Positions 32,671-43,468 of a stretch of DNA of 64,000 nucleotides are shown here, in pieces. The stretch is from JACKIP01 sp963710165. Lineage in GTDB: Bacteria; Pseudomonadota; Alphaproteobacteria; Micavibrionales; Micavibrionaceae. Position numbers and translations under genes: made by a program. Location of the stretch: contig CAVPYZ010000001.1 of the NCBI GenBank assembly GCA_963710165.1, positions 124,001-188,000 of the forward strand, read 5' to 3'. Within the stretch, counting starts at the first letter, position 1, and each line of letters begins with the position of its first letter. The notes beneath the pieces are model-generated. The model did not search any database. It saw nothing but the letters and a program-made list of their open reading frames with translations, and was not told where the DNA came from.

Positions 32671-32795
32671 AACAATTTGAGATGCCAGATAGAGATGTCA
32701 GGGAAAAGTGACGAAATATCTGCAAAAACAGAAAATTTTAATAGATTTTAAGGAAATTACTTTAAAATTGTAAGAAATCGAAAGGGTTTCTTTCA

Positions 32796-35700
32796 ATGTT
32801 GAAGGGTAACGGGATCAAAACAAAAAAGTTAAATATCAAAGCGCTGGAAAAACGCGTTATGTTGGATGCGTCATTGGGGGCGCTGACATCCACGACTGTG
32901 CTTGCTGAAAATGATGCCAATACCACACCGCAAATTCTGGATAATGATGTCACGATTACAGGAACTACAACCGACTTTGACGGTGATGCATTAACCATAT
33001 CAACGACTGGCGGCCTGGAAGATCAGTTAACTGTTAATAATGAAGGTAGCGCCGCGGGCGAAATTGGTTTTGATGGCACAAATATTACATATGGCGGCAC
33101 ATTGGTTGGTACAATATCATCCAATGGTGTTAACGGCGCAGATTTAGTAGTTGATTTTAATACAGATGCTTCACGAGCCGCCATTGAGCGTTTAATCGAA
33201 AATGTGACATACCAAAATGTTTCGGATGACCCTGTTAGTAATCGCACTATTAATTTTGCACTCTCAACCTATTTTTCCGAAGATATCAGCCTGACAATCG
33301 TTCCGCAAAATGAGGCACCCACGATTGATATCAATACCGCATTAACTGTTAACGAAAATGCGTCTTCGGCCATTACATCTGCTTTATTGGGCATTAGTGA
33401 CCCTGATAACACGGATTTAGAGGTCACAATTAATGTGACCAGTGCCCCTGTTAATGGTCAGCTTGAATTAACGTCTGGCGTTGGTGTGGCCATATCATCA
33501 TTCACTTTGGATGATCTGAATAATGACCGGGTCATATACGTTCATAACGGGTCACAAACAACGTCAGATGCTTTTGACTTTACAGTCACAGATGGGGCGG
33601 AAACCACCGGAGCAGATACATTTTCAATATCAGTAAATCCGATAGATGATGCGCCAGTTATAGTAACGAATAATGGGGCGGATGTCTCATTAGGATTTTC
33701 GGTAAATTTAGGCGGAGAAGCAGAAAAATTTGGCGTAGAAAGATTTCGGGAAAGCGGTGTCGGAACATATGGAAGTAATCAGGGATTAATTGATGACCGC
33801 AATAGTATGTTTACCCTGATATTCACAACAGATAGTATAAATCACACTGGGAATCCCGGTCAGGTTTTATTCGAAGATGGTGGTTCAGGGCGAGGTATAG
33901 GGCTATATCTGAATAGTGCAAATGAACTGGTCTGGTATTCGGGTTCCGCTTCGAACACGCCGGTTTTATCATCTGGTATGTCTTTAGCCAATAATACGCA
34001 ATATGCCGTTGTTATAGAAGTTGATAAAGATTCCGATCAAATCCGGATGCATTATAGAGCAACAGGTGATTTTTCTTGGTTTTCATTCGGACGTGGCGCT
34101 GAAGCGCAAGTAAACGGATATACAGATACAAATGATCTATCGGGTGGTGATGACGGCGCACTTGGTGTCCCTGGCGGCGGTTCTCGCGGTGGGTATAACG
34201 GATCTGTTAATGGAACGCAAAATTTTCAAGGTACAATCAATAGTGATTTAATCGTTTATGATTTTCCAACCGGAGGGGGAACGCCGAATACGAAACTGGT
34301 TGCAACAGATGTAGATGATACATCCTCTGAGCTGATTTATACGATAACGGACAATGTTGATTACGGAACAGTTTTCCGTGATGGTGTCGCATTGAGTGCG
34401 AGTAGCACATTTACACAAGCTGATCTAGATAGCGGTCTTATTACATATGACAGTATTGTCGGAAATGACGATCAATTCACATTTAGCTTATATGACGGTA
34501 CGACTCTTATAAGCGCACAAACGTATGATATTCGTGTGAATACAGTCAATACCGCCCCTGTTTTGTTGAGCGAAACCATTATATATGATGAAGATTTTGA
34601 AGGCGGTACAACAGGTTGGAACAATAATACGACAACAACAAACGGAACATTATCCGAATTCTGGGGGCGTTTTAATCGCAATATCAATGTTGGTGGAAAT
34701 CAGGAATTATTTCAGACATTTTCCCTTTCCGGCTCACAAGAATATATCACAGTCGAATTTGATTTTTACGAAATTGATAGCTGGGATAATGAATATTTCT
34801 ATGTTTTCATTGATGATACGCAGGTTTTAAATAATCATCGCTATCACCAAAACACGCATGATCTGGAAGCTGGCGGATATAATGCAGCGACAGATACAAC
34901 TTATCGCGTTCAAGAGTTAACGGATGGATTAGGCTGGATCGAATTCAATAATTCCTTTCGTGATTCAATTACAACATACTCTTTGACGATTAAGAACACA
35001 GATACTGATTTTAAACTCGGCTTTGGTACGTCATTAAGTTCTTCCAATTTGAATGACGAATCTTTCGGTATTGATAATATTCGTATTAAAGAGCTTTCTA
35101 CAACGGGGAATGATCGAACATTCCAAATATCTGAACTTGTACCAAATGGCGACCAAGTTGGCTTTGCCCATGCCGTTGAGCCTGATATAGGGCAAGATTT
35201 AAGCTATACGGTTACAGGCGGAACCGGTGCGGGCATCTTTTCGGTAAATAGCTCTACAGGGGAGATTGAAGTCACCGATAACAGCTCGATTGATTTTGAA
35301 TCCGGCACGACATCATACACGTTAACAGTACGTGCAACGGATAATGGACCCGGACTGTTATTTGATGAACAGACATATACCATAAATATACTAGACGCTT
35401 TGGAGAATACGTCGCCGACTTTCACCGGAACAGGGCCCTTCACAATTGCAGAGAATGCGTCCGTTAATGATGATGTTGGCACAGTCACAACCAGCGACGC
35501 TGAGGGCGATAACGTAAGTTATCGGATTGTAAGCGGGAATGGTGATAATATCTTCAAAATTAATGCAACAAGCGGCTTAATCGAAATTAATAATACGACG
35601 AATCTGGACTATGATCGTGACGATCAATATACAATTCGTATTCGTGCGACGGATGATAATGACCTTTTCAAATATAGGGATCAGAACGTCACAATTAATA

Positions 35701-38700
35701 TTTCAGACATTGATGAAGCGCCGCTTCTGAACGCGGAAGATGTCATCGAAACACAAAACGCAGGTGTCATTTATAGTAGCGCAACGGGTAATTTTTATAA
35801 ACTAATTACATCTAATAAGAGTTTTAACGATGCGCTTAGTTTTGCGCCGACACAAGTTTTAAACGGCGTAGCGGGGCACGGATTGACCATTACATCCGCA
35901 GCCGAATTTTCATTCGTAGATTCTATTACGCCGACACATAATTGGCTTGCTTTAACCGATCAGGATTCAGAAGGTAACTGGTATTGGGTTGCTGGGCCGG
36001 AAGCAGGGACACAAATTGTTAAGGACGGTAATACGCGCCATCCCGCTTTTTTTGAGAACTGGAACGGCAGCGAGCCAAATAGCGGCAATGCGAGAGACTT
36101 TGCCCTTATGAATAGCAATGACAGGTGGTATGATGATTGGACAGGAAGCTATGATTCTATAGTTGAATGGGAGGGCGCAGATATTATCAATAATGATACA
36201 TATATAATAAGCCATTCCAATCCTGATGCTTCTGATATTACAGTCGGTACATCTATAGGGTTTGTGCAAGGGGTAGACCCAGAAGGTGGTGCTCTCATTT
36301 ACTCTATAGAAAACGGCGATACAGATAATATTTTCGAAATAGATGCCGTAACTGGTGAACTGCGTATCAGAGATACAACAAATCTGGATGCTGGCGTTAC
36401 TGATAATTACACGCTTACAGTTCGTGTCACCGAAGCTATTGGCGGTAAAATAGCTGAAATTGATGTTGGAATAGTCTTTAACGATGCGCTGTCGCTTACA
36501 ACTAATAATGCTTTGGATGCACCAGAAGGCGGCACAACCCCCATTACAACGGCTGAGTTAGATATTTCAGATATTGATAATGTCGCGGCTGATACGCTTT
36601 TCCGTATCGAAAACAGACCGGATTACGGTCGTATTGAGATATCAACCTATCCGGGGTTTGAGGTTTCTAGTTTTACGTATGATGATGTTCAAAATGGACG
36701 CGTTGTTTATGTGCATGACGGATCACAAATCAGCACAGATAGTTTTGATTTCAGTGTCACTGACGGCGGCAACATATTATCGGCCAATACATTCAATATA
36801 AATATCATTGATGTTAATTTTGGTCCGTCTATTGACGTCAATACAGGCGCTACCGTGGTTGAAGGCGGCAATGTTCTATTAACACAAGCCATGCTGGATA
36901 GTAGTGACCCCGATATTACAGATACACCGGATCAACTAACTTATACGATCAGCGCCCTTGCAAATGGGCATATTGAGGTTGGTGGTGCTGTCAGCACCGT
37001 ATTCACTCAGGAAGATATTAATAATAATATTGTCGTATTTGTTCATGATGGAAGCGAGAGTAATGGAACATTCAATCTATCTCTGGCAGATCAGGGAGAG
37101 GATAGTGTTTCACCGGCGACAGGAACGTTTACAGTGATAAAAACGGATGTTAATGACTCCCCCGTTATAACCACAAATAACGGTGTAACAGTTGTGGAGG
37201 GTCAAACTGTTACAATTACAACCGCAGATTTGGACACAACCGATCCCGATGATAGTGGAACTGGTCTGACATATACGCTCTCTAATATCACCAATGGTTT
37301 TGTCGAGTTATCTTCTAACCCCAACATACCAATTATTTCATTCACACAAGATGATTTGGATAATAACCGCGTTGTGTTTCGCCATGACGGAAATGAAGGG
37401 AACGCAAATTTTGACGTGACCGTCGCTGATAATGGTGAAGATAGCGCAATGACAGATACAGCAACGGTTAATGTTAATAAGATTGATGTCAATGACGCAC
37501 CGACTGTCGGTATTAATTTGGGAACGAGTGTGAACCAGAATAGCATAGTCGTGATTAAAAACTCTATTTTAAATGCGGCAGATCCTGATGATAGCGGGGC
37601 TGGCCTTTATTATAATATAACCGGCGCAACAAACGGACAAGTAGAGTTGATTTCGAACCCCAATATCGCCATTACATCATTTACGCAGGCGGATATTGAT
37701 AACTCGCAAATTATTTTCCGTCACAGCGGACCACTAACAACAGCAAGTTTTGACTTTATATTATCTGACGATGGCGAAAATGGTGCAGGAACCGTATCTG
37801 ACACATTTTCTATGTCGGTTGACAATGTCAATGACGCGCCAACTATTTCAACAAATGTCGCGCCTACCATGGATGAAGGCGCAACGTTGGTTTTAACAAC
37901 AGCAATGTTGGACTCATTTGACCCGGATGATTTTGGTACGGGTTTATACTGGACGGCCTCAAATTTGAATAATGGTATTATTCAGGTTGGCGGCGTCACA
38001 CAAAATGCATTCACCCAGGCAGATTTGGATGCTGGTATCGTGACTTTTATACATGACGATAGTGAAACAATCACAGCCGGATTTGATATACAAGTTGCGG
38101 ATGATGGCGAAGATAGCGCTCTGCCGGATACAGATACCTTTACAATTAATGTGACCCCTGTGAATGAAGGCCCCACGCTTATCATCAATGATGGGTCGCC
38201 AAATGTTATTGATTTTAATGATTATATCTTCGAATCTTTTGATTCTTTTCAAGATGGTCAAGGTGGGCGTCCTGCAACTGCAACAGTTAGTCCGGATGGA
38301 AACGAAGTCACAATTGCTGGTAATGCATGGAAGCGTATCCCTCTAACTTATACGCTAACAGGTAATACAGTCTTATCATTTGAAGTAAATACAAACGATG
38401 TGAGTGAAATATTAGGTGTTGGTTTCGATGATGCAAGCGGATTCGGTGCAGGACAAGTTTTGGGATACCAACTCGATGGTATTCAAACGTGGAGTGGTAT
38501 GGATCAATCCTTTAACAGCTACAGCATTGGTGATGGATGGGTGCGCTTCGACATTCCAATAGGACAAGATTACACTGGGCCGATGACACAGCTGGTATTC
38601 GTTCTTGATAATGATAATGAACCACTAGGCGAAGCTAAATTCAGAAATGTAAATTTCTATGAAAGCGGTTTAGAAGTCAGAATGACCGAGGGGGACACAT

Positions 38701-41700
38701 TGACCCTGACCAACACCTTTATAAACAGTAGCGACGTCGATGATACCCCGGCTGAGCGAGATTTTACCGCATTCAATATACAGGGAGGTCATATTGAAGT
38801 AAACGGATCAATACAAAGCGCGTTTACGCAAGCGGACATCGACAATAATTTGGTACGATTTGTTCATGATGGAACAGACACATTAACGGCCGGTTTTGAT
38901 CTGTCACTTGCAGACGGTTTCGAAAACGGAACAACAGCCGATACGGGCAGGTTCAACATTATTATCGATGCCGATGATGACGCGCCGACCACGGCCATTA
39001 ATAATGGTGTAACATTAAATGAAGGCGCAACAATCGACCTTACATCATCAGAAATTTTCACAACTGATAGTGATACAGAACCAAGAAAAGTTATATTTGA
39101 CGTCACCTCGCTTCCCGCCAATGGGCGTTTGGAATTATCGAGCAATGCAGGCGTATCGATTAATAGTTTTTCTCTCGCAGACATTCAAAACGGGCTATTG
39201 CGCTTTGTGCATGATGGTGGAGAGACCACGACAGATGCGTTTGATTTTACGGTGAGAGATGAAAAAACAACATTATCCTCTGACACGTTTAATATTACAA
39301 TCCTTCCGCAAAATGACCCGACAATTTTGACAACGAATACCGGCGCAACAATAACAGAAAGCGGAACAGTCACTTTAAGTAATGCCATGTTGAATACAAC
39401 TGACCCAGACGATACGCGGGCGGAAAGAACGTTTACAGTCACGGACATATCAAATGGCTGGATAGAGTTATCGACAAACCCCGGGTTTCCAGCCGATAGC
39501 TTTACGCAGAATGATATAAGTAACGGACGCGTCCTGTTTCGTCACGATGGATCCGGCGATACAGCGGCATCATTCGATTTTTCAGTCGCAGATGGTTTGG
39601 AGCACGGGGCAACCGCAACAACAGGCACATTTAATATAAATGTCGATACAGCCGTTAATGAAGCGCCTATTCTGATAATATCAGACGGCAGCCCTACAAC
39701 AATTGATTTCTCTACGGAAACGATCGCGCCTTATGATGCATCAGGAAACGGTGACGGGGATAACGGTCTACCGACTAATTCTCTTGTCTCAACAGATGGC
39801 AGCGTCCTGACGATCTATGGTAATTCATGGAAAAAGATTGATTTTCCAATAACTGTGACACCGGATACAACGATTACATTTGATTTCCGCACAACGGATA
39901 GTGGTGAGTTAAACACAATCGGGTTTGATAATGACGATAATCTAAGCAATGCTCTCGGCGGTAATTCAGGATATAAATTATCCGGTTCACAAGCGCCGGG
40001 CGATTTTAGCGTGGCATATAACACTTATTCCGTTGGTGATGGCTGGACACGTTTTGAGATTAATGTCGGTGCCGATTTTACAGGTGCTATGACACATATT
40101 TTCTTCGGGGCAGATGATGACAGTTCTGCAGATAATATCTCACAATTCCGCGATCTGACAATTTTTAAGGCTAATCCGTCATTAGAAGTTGATGAAGGCG
40201 GACAGATTGTAATAACAAATGCCAATCTGAATACGTTAGATACAGATAATACTGCCTCAACCCTGACATATAATGTCAGCAATGTTTTGAATGGTCATAT
40301 TGACGTGAACGGCACAATACAGACGGGCTTTACGCAGGATGATGTGAATAATAACCGTGTAACGTTCATCCATAATGGTGGTGAGACGCTAGGTGCATCA
40401 TTTGATGTAAGCGTAACAGATGGTACTAATATCACATCTGTTAAAACCTTTGATATTGACGTTAATCCTCTAAATGACGCTGCTGTCATTACAGGAGATC
40501 TCACCCTCAATATGGATGAAGGTTCAAGCGTTACGTTGACAACAACTGATTTGGGCGGTCTTGATCCTGATGATGCAAATACAGACATAACTTTCACTGC
40601 GTCTTCCTTGACGAATGGCGTGATTGAAGTGAGCGGTGCGGAGATGAACAGCTTTACGTTACAAGATATCATTGACGGAAATGTTGTCTTTATACATGAC
40701 GGTTCGGAAACAACCTCTGCCGGATTTAACGTCTCGCTTGCTGATGGACTTGAAAACAGTGCAACGGCGGATACGGCATCAATCTCAATCGTTGTAACGC
40801 CTGTTAATGATGCACCAATTATCTTGAATTTGAGTAACAGCAATATTCTTGAAACACAAATGACCGGAACGGTGATTGGCTCTCTCTCAACGATAGACGC
40901 TGATCTGCCGGGTGATACATTCACATACTCAATCGTGTCGGATATCGATAATAAATTTGCGCTGGTGGGCGGTGATCTGGTGCTGAATGATGGTATAGAT
41001 TATGAAGCATCGACATTGCATTCTGTAACGCTTCGTACCGATGATAACAATGGCGGCACATTCGACAGAACATTTACAATAAATGTTATTGATAATGAAG
41101 CGCCGACTAGTCTTCAAATTGATAATAGTGAAGTAGAAGAGAATTCTGCGGAAGGCACATGGGTTGCAAACCTAGGTGCCATCGACCCCAATATGCCGAA
41201 TGATGTGATGAGCTACAGCTTAATGGCAAATCCGCTTGGTATGTTCACGATTTCAGGAAATCAGCTTCTGGTGGCGTCTTCTGCCATCATAAATTTTGAA
41301 AGCACGCCACGTATTGACGTAATGATACGTGTCACCGACTTGGAGGGTAATGTATTTGATCAAGCTGTTACCATCGATATTCTGGATATAGCGGAATTCA
41401 CCAATGATTCTTACATTGAACCTGAAACTATGCGCCGCACTTACGCGTATGAATTTTACAAAATCAAAGACTCCTGCAGCGCCGAAGGACGTAGTATTCT
41501 TCAGACAACATTGAGTAACAGTTCTTTAGGGCGCGGTGATATGTTTGATGGAAATAACCAGATTTTGCGTACCAATACAACCGAACAAATACGCTCCATT
41601 CTGGGTCTAGAAGATAGTATCGTTCTGCCCCTGGGGACGGTCACGCCTTCATCGATAGATATTCAGCAACAAAATGTATCAGCTCAAGGATTTGATACAG

Positions 41701-41882
41701 CATCGGATTATACCAATATCCGCGAGGCCATTGCGTTTTTAAAGGATATAGACAGTGCGCAAAGCACAGCATCCGAAACGGAAATGGATTTGCGTCAATA
41801 TGATGTGAATAATACATTTGTTGATGTTCTTACCTATCATGAACAACGTCAGGAAAAACTGCGTCAGGCTCTCTCCGAGTAA
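32796..41882 (+). CDS. giant cadherin/CSPG-repeat surface adhesin with LEPR-XLL-like leader
   Basis: A 3028-residue secreted-type protein with no classical signal peptide. Residues 17-26 read LEKRVMLDAS, close to the LEPR-XLL leader seen in giant bacterial surface proteins. Then follow CSPG/cadherin-like repeats (pattern L.DINNNRV.FVHDGSET...FDFSVTDG), a LamG-like lectin domain (about 285-490), a beta-sandwich (590-765), cadherins, a C-type lectin-like domain (985-1130, WNGSEPNSG and WYDDW), more CSPG repeats, two sibling beta-sandwiches (about 1797-1958 and 2292-2462) and a unique tail (about 2868-3028). RTX GGxGxD repeats are absent. No frameshift in 9 kb. Likely exported by the cluster upstream and used for surface or glycan attachment. 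Confidence 0.88.
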   Translation: MLKGNGIKTKKLNIKALEKRVMLDASLGALTSTTVLAENDANTTPQILDNDVTITGTTTDFDGDALTISTTGGLEDQLTVNNEGSAAGEIGFDGTNITYGGTLVGTISSNGVNGADLVVDFNTDASRAAIERLIENVTYQNVSDDPVSNRTINFALSTYFSEDISLTIVPQNEAPTIDINTALTVNENASSAITSALLGISDPDNTDLEVTINVTSAPVNGQLELTSGVGVAISSFTLDDLNNDRVIYVHNGSQTTSDAFDFTVTDGAETTGADTFSISVNPIDDAPVIVTNNGADVSLGFSVNLGGEAEKFGVERFRESGVGTYGSNQGLIDDRNSMFTLIFTTDSINHTGNPGQVLFEDGGSGRGIGLYLNSANELVWYSGSASNTPVLSSGMSLANNTQYAVVIEVDKDSDQIRMHYRATGDFSWFSFGRGAEAQVNGYTDTNDLSGGDDGALGVPGGGSRGGYNGSVNGTQNFQGTINSDLIVYDFPTGGGTPNTKLVATDVDDTSSELIYTITDNVDYGTVFRDGVALSASSTFTQADLDSGLITYDSIVGNDDQFTFSLYDGTTLISAQTYDIRVNTVNTAPVLLSETIIYDEDFEGGTTGWNNNTTTTNGTLSEFWGRFNRNINVGGNQELFQTFSLSGSQEYITVEFDFYEIDSWDNEYFYVFIDDTQVLNNHRYHQNTHDLEAGGYNAATDTTYRVQELTDGLGWIEFNNSFRDSITTYSLTIKNTDTDFKLGFGTSLSSSNLNDESFGIDNIRIKELSTTGNDRTFQISELVPNGDQVGFAHAVEPDIGQDLSYTVTGGTGAGIFSVNSSTGEIEVTDNSSIDFESGTTSYTLTVRATDNGPGLLFDEQTYTINILDALENTSPTFTGTGPFTIAENASVNDDVGTVTTSDAEGDNVSYRIVSGNGDNIFKINATSGLIEINNTTNLDYDRDDQYTIRIRATDDNDLFKYRDQNVTINISDIDEAPLLNAEDVIETQNAGVIYSSATGNFYKLITSNKSFNDALSFAPTQVLNGVAGHGLTITSAAEFSFVDSITPTHNWLALTDQDSEGNWYWVAGPEAGTQIVKDGNTRHPAFFENWNGSEPNSGNARDFALMNSNDRWYDDWTGSYDSIVEWEGADIINNDTYIISHSNPDASDITVGTSIGFVQGVDPEGGALIYSIENGDTDNIFEIDAVTGELRIRDTTNLDAGVTDNYTLTVRVTEAIGGKIAEIDVGIVFNDALSLTTNNALDAPEGGTTPITTAELDISDIDNVAADTLFRIENRPDYGRIEISTYPGFEVSSFTYDDVQNGRVVYVHDGSQISTDSFDFSVTDGGNILSANTFNINIIDVNFGPSIDVNTGATVVEGGNVLLTQAMLDSSDPDITDTPDQLTYTISALANGHIEVGGAVSTVFTQEDINNNIVVFVHDGSESNGTFNLSLADQGEDSVSPATGTFTVIKTDVNDSPVITTNNGVTVVEGQTVTITTADLDTTDPDDSGTGLTYTLSNITNGFVELSSNPNIPIISFTQDDLDNNRVVFRHDGNEGNANFDVTVADNGEDSAMTDTATVNVNKIDVNDAPTVGINLGTSVNQNSIVVIKNSILNAADPDDSGAGLYYNITGATNGQVELISNPNIAITSFTQADIDNSQIIFRHSGPLTTASFDFILSDDGENGAGTVSDTFSMSVDNVNDAPTISTNVAPTMDEGATLVLTTAMLDSFDPDDFGTGLYWTASNLNNGIIQVGGVTQNAFTQADLDAGIVTFIHDDSETITAGFDIQVADDGEDSALPDTDTFTINVTPVNEGPTLIINDGSPNVIDFNDYIFESFDSFQDGQGGRPATATVSPDGNEVTIAGNAWKRIPLTYTLTGNTVLSFEVNTNDVSEILGVGFDDASGFGAGQVLGYQLDGIQTWSGMDQSFNSYSIGDGWVRFDIPIGQDYTGPMTQLVFVLDNDNEPLGEAKFRNVNFYESGLEVRMTEGDTLTLTNTFINSSDVDDTPAERDFTAFNIQGGHIEVNGSIQSAFTQADIDNNLVRFVHDGTDTLTAGFDLSLADGFENGTTADTGRFNIIIDADDDAPTTAINNGVTLNEGATIDLTSSEIFTTDSDTEPRKVIFDVTSLPANGRLELSSNAGVSINSFSLADIQNGLLRFVHDGGETTTDAFDFTVRDEKTTLSSDTFNITILPQNDPTILTTNTGATITESGTVTLSNAMLNTTDPDDTRAERTFTVTDISNGWIELSTNPGFPADSFTQNDISNGRVLFRHDGSGDTAASFDFSVADGLEHGATATTGTFNINVDTAVNEAPILIISDGSPTTIDFSTETIAPYDASGNGDGDNGLPTNSLVSTDGSVLTIYGNSWKKIDFPITVTPDTTITFDFRTTDSGELNTIGFDNDDNLSNALGGNSGYKLSGSQAPGDFSVAYNTYSVGDGWTRFEINVGADFTGAMTHIFFGADDDSSADNISQFRDLTIFKANPSLEVDEGGQIVITNANLNTLDTDNTASTLTYNVSNVLNGHIDVNGTIQTGFTQDDVNNNRVTFIHNGGETLGASFDVSVTDGTNITSVKTFDIDVNPLNDAAVITGDLTLNMDEGSSVTLTTTDLGGLDPDDANTDITFTASSLTNGVIEVSGAEMNSFTLQDIIDGNVVFIHDGSETTSAGFNVSLADGLENSATADTASISIVVTPVNDAPIILNLSNSNILETQMTGTVIGSLSTIDADLPGDTFTYSIVSDIDNKFALVGGDLVLNDGIDYEASTLHSVTLRTDDNNGGTFDRTFTINVIDNEAPTSLQIDNSEVEENSAEGTWVANLGAIDPNMPNDVMSYSLMANPLGMFTISGNQLLVASSAIINFESTPRIDVMIRVTDLEGNVFDQAVTIDILDIAEFTNDSYIEPETMRRTYAYEFYKIKDSCSAEGRSILQTTLSNSSLGRGDMFDGNNQILRTNTTEQIRSILGLEDSIVLPLGTVTPSSIDIQQQNVSAQGFDTASDYTNIREAIAFLKDIDSAQSTASETEMDLRQYDVNNTFVDVLTYHEQRQEKLRQALSE

Positions 41883-41935
41883 ATATTATTATGTTTTGCG
41901 ATAGAAATCGTCAGATATTCTGCTAGATTGTATGC

Positions 41936-43468
41936 ATGTATGATTTATTAGTCGTTGGCGGTGGTGTAAACGGTTGTGGCATCGCAAGAGACGCCGCGGG
42001 ACGCGGCCTCAAAGTGCTCTTGGTTGAAAAAGAGGATCTGGCGGGTGCAACATCCTCTGCTAGTACAAAGCTTATTCACGGGGGATTACGTTATTTAGAG
42101 CAGTATGATTTTAAACTGGTCTCCGAATCTCTTAATGAGCGTGAAAGGTTATTACGCGGCGCATCACACATAATATGGCCATTAGAATTTATTTTGCCGC
42201 ACGAACCGCATTTAAGACCGTTCTGGCTTATCCGCATGGGGCTTTATTTTTATGATTTTCTAGGGAAAAGAGAGGTTTTACCCGGTTCAAAGGGGCTCAA
42301 TTTCAAAAAACATAAAAGCGGTACGCCTTTAAAAGGTAATTACAAACAAGGCTTTTCCTATGCAGATTGTTGGGTCGAAGATTCCCGACTAGTCGTTCTC
42401 GCCGCAAAAGATGCGCAAGAACATGGTGCAGATATCCTCACACGTACAGAATGTACCTCTATTCAGCCTAACCAAGATCACTGGGTTGCCCATATTAAAG
42501 ATATTTCTGATAATTCAGAAAAAGAGGTTTCTGCAAAATGCGTCATAAATGCTGCGGGGCCATGGGTTCGGAAATTTATTGATCAAAATAATTTAGCGCA
42601 ACAAAGTACGCTTAAAACGCGTTACTCAAAGGGCAGCCACATTATTGTTTCAAAACTATATGACGGTGATCATGCTTACATTTTGCAACAACCGGACAAG
42701 CGTATTGTTTTTGCTATTCCATATGAAAATAATTTTACCCTGATTGGCACCACAGACGCTTTATATGATGGCAACCCTAGGGATGCGGAAATATCAGAGG
42801 ATGAAAAACAGTATTTGTGCGATTCAGTTAATCGCAGTTTTGAAAAACAGATAACGGTTGATGATATCGTCTGGCACTATAGCGGTGTCAGGCCGCTTTT
42901 GGATAGTGGTGATGAAAGCCTCTCAAAAGTAACGCGTGATTATAAGCTTGATTTGGAAACATCGTTTGGACCACCTCTCCTAAATGTATTTGGTGGAAAG
43001 CTTACAACATTTCGTAAATTATCAGAGCAGGCTGTTGATCAAGTTGTGGGATATTTTGATCATGCAAGTGATAAATGGACAAAGGAATCTATCTTACCAG
43101 GCGGTGACATTCCGAATGCGAACTTTGAATTATATGTGGCCGGATTAATTGATCGTTATCAATGGGCAGATAAAAAAATGCTGCGTCGATATGCACGTGC
43201 GTATGGCACGCGTATTGCAGATCTTCTAAAAGATGCAACTTCATTGAAAGATTTGGGCGCACATTACGGTGATGATATATATGAGGTAGAAATACGTTAT
43301 CTAGTCTTTGAAGAATGGGCGAGAGAAATGGAAGATATTTTATGGCGTCGTTCAAAACTGGGTTTACATATAGGACTGAAGACGCGAGAAGCTCTTGAAA
43401 ACGCTTTGCCTTCAATGATAGAGGAGTTAAAAAATGGGACTTCAAAATCCGCTCATACTGGCACTTGA
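41936..43468 (+). CDS. glpD: FAD-dependent glycerol-3-phosphate dehydrogenase
   Basis: A 510-residue membrane-associated flavoenzyme oxidising glycerol-3-phosphate to dihydroxyacetone phosphate and reducing quinone. N-terminal FAD motif VVGGGVNGCGIARDAAGRG, the DAO signature TSSASTKLIHGGLRYLEQYD, the substrate loop SYADCWVEDSRLV, and VRPLLDSGDE / NVFGGKLTTFRKLSEQA in the C-terminal half match GlpD. It overlaps glpK by 35 bases, so the two genes are co-transcribed. No glycerol transporter or glpR regulator is nearby. Confidence 0.95.
   Translation: MYDLLVVGGGVNGCGIARDAAGRGLKVLLVEKEDLAGATSSASTKLIHGGLRYLEQYDFKLVSESLNERERLLRGASHIIWPLEFILPHEPHLRPFWLIRMGLYFYDFLGKREVLPGSKGLNFKKHKSGTPLKGNYKQGFSYADCWVEDSRLVVLAAKDAQEHGADILTRTECTSIQPNQDHWVAHIKDISDNSEKEVSAKCVINAAGPWVRKFIDQNNLAQQSTLKTRYSKGSHIIVSKLYDGDHAYILQQPDKRIVFAIPYENNFTLIGTTDALYDGNPRDAEISEDEKQYLCDSVNRSFEKQITVDDIVWHYSGVRPLLDSGDESLSKVTRDYKLDLETSFGPPLLNVFGGKLTTFRKLSEQAVDQVVGYFDHASDKWTKESILPGGDIPNANFELYVAGLIDRYQWADKKMLRRYARAYGTRIADLLKDATSLKDLGAHYGDDIYEVEIRYLVFEEWAREMEDILWRRSKLGLHIGLKTREALENALPSMIEELKNGTSKSAHTGT

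Noticed and set aside
37202..40924. Several open frames on the minus strand within the adhesin gene
   Set aside because: They are low-complexity (Ser, Val, Thr-rich) mirrors of the repeat codons with no ribosome sites or recognisable domains.
32796..41882. RTX toxin / classical type I substrate
   Set aside because: No GGxGxDxUx nonapeptide repeats were found and the C-terminal tail is not the usual glycine-poor amphipathic signal; the repeats are CSPG/cadherin-like.
32796..41882. Tandem DNA repeat or CRISPR-like array
   Set aside because: Repetition is at the protein level with diverged DNA; no direct repeats of 20-40 bases with unique spacers.
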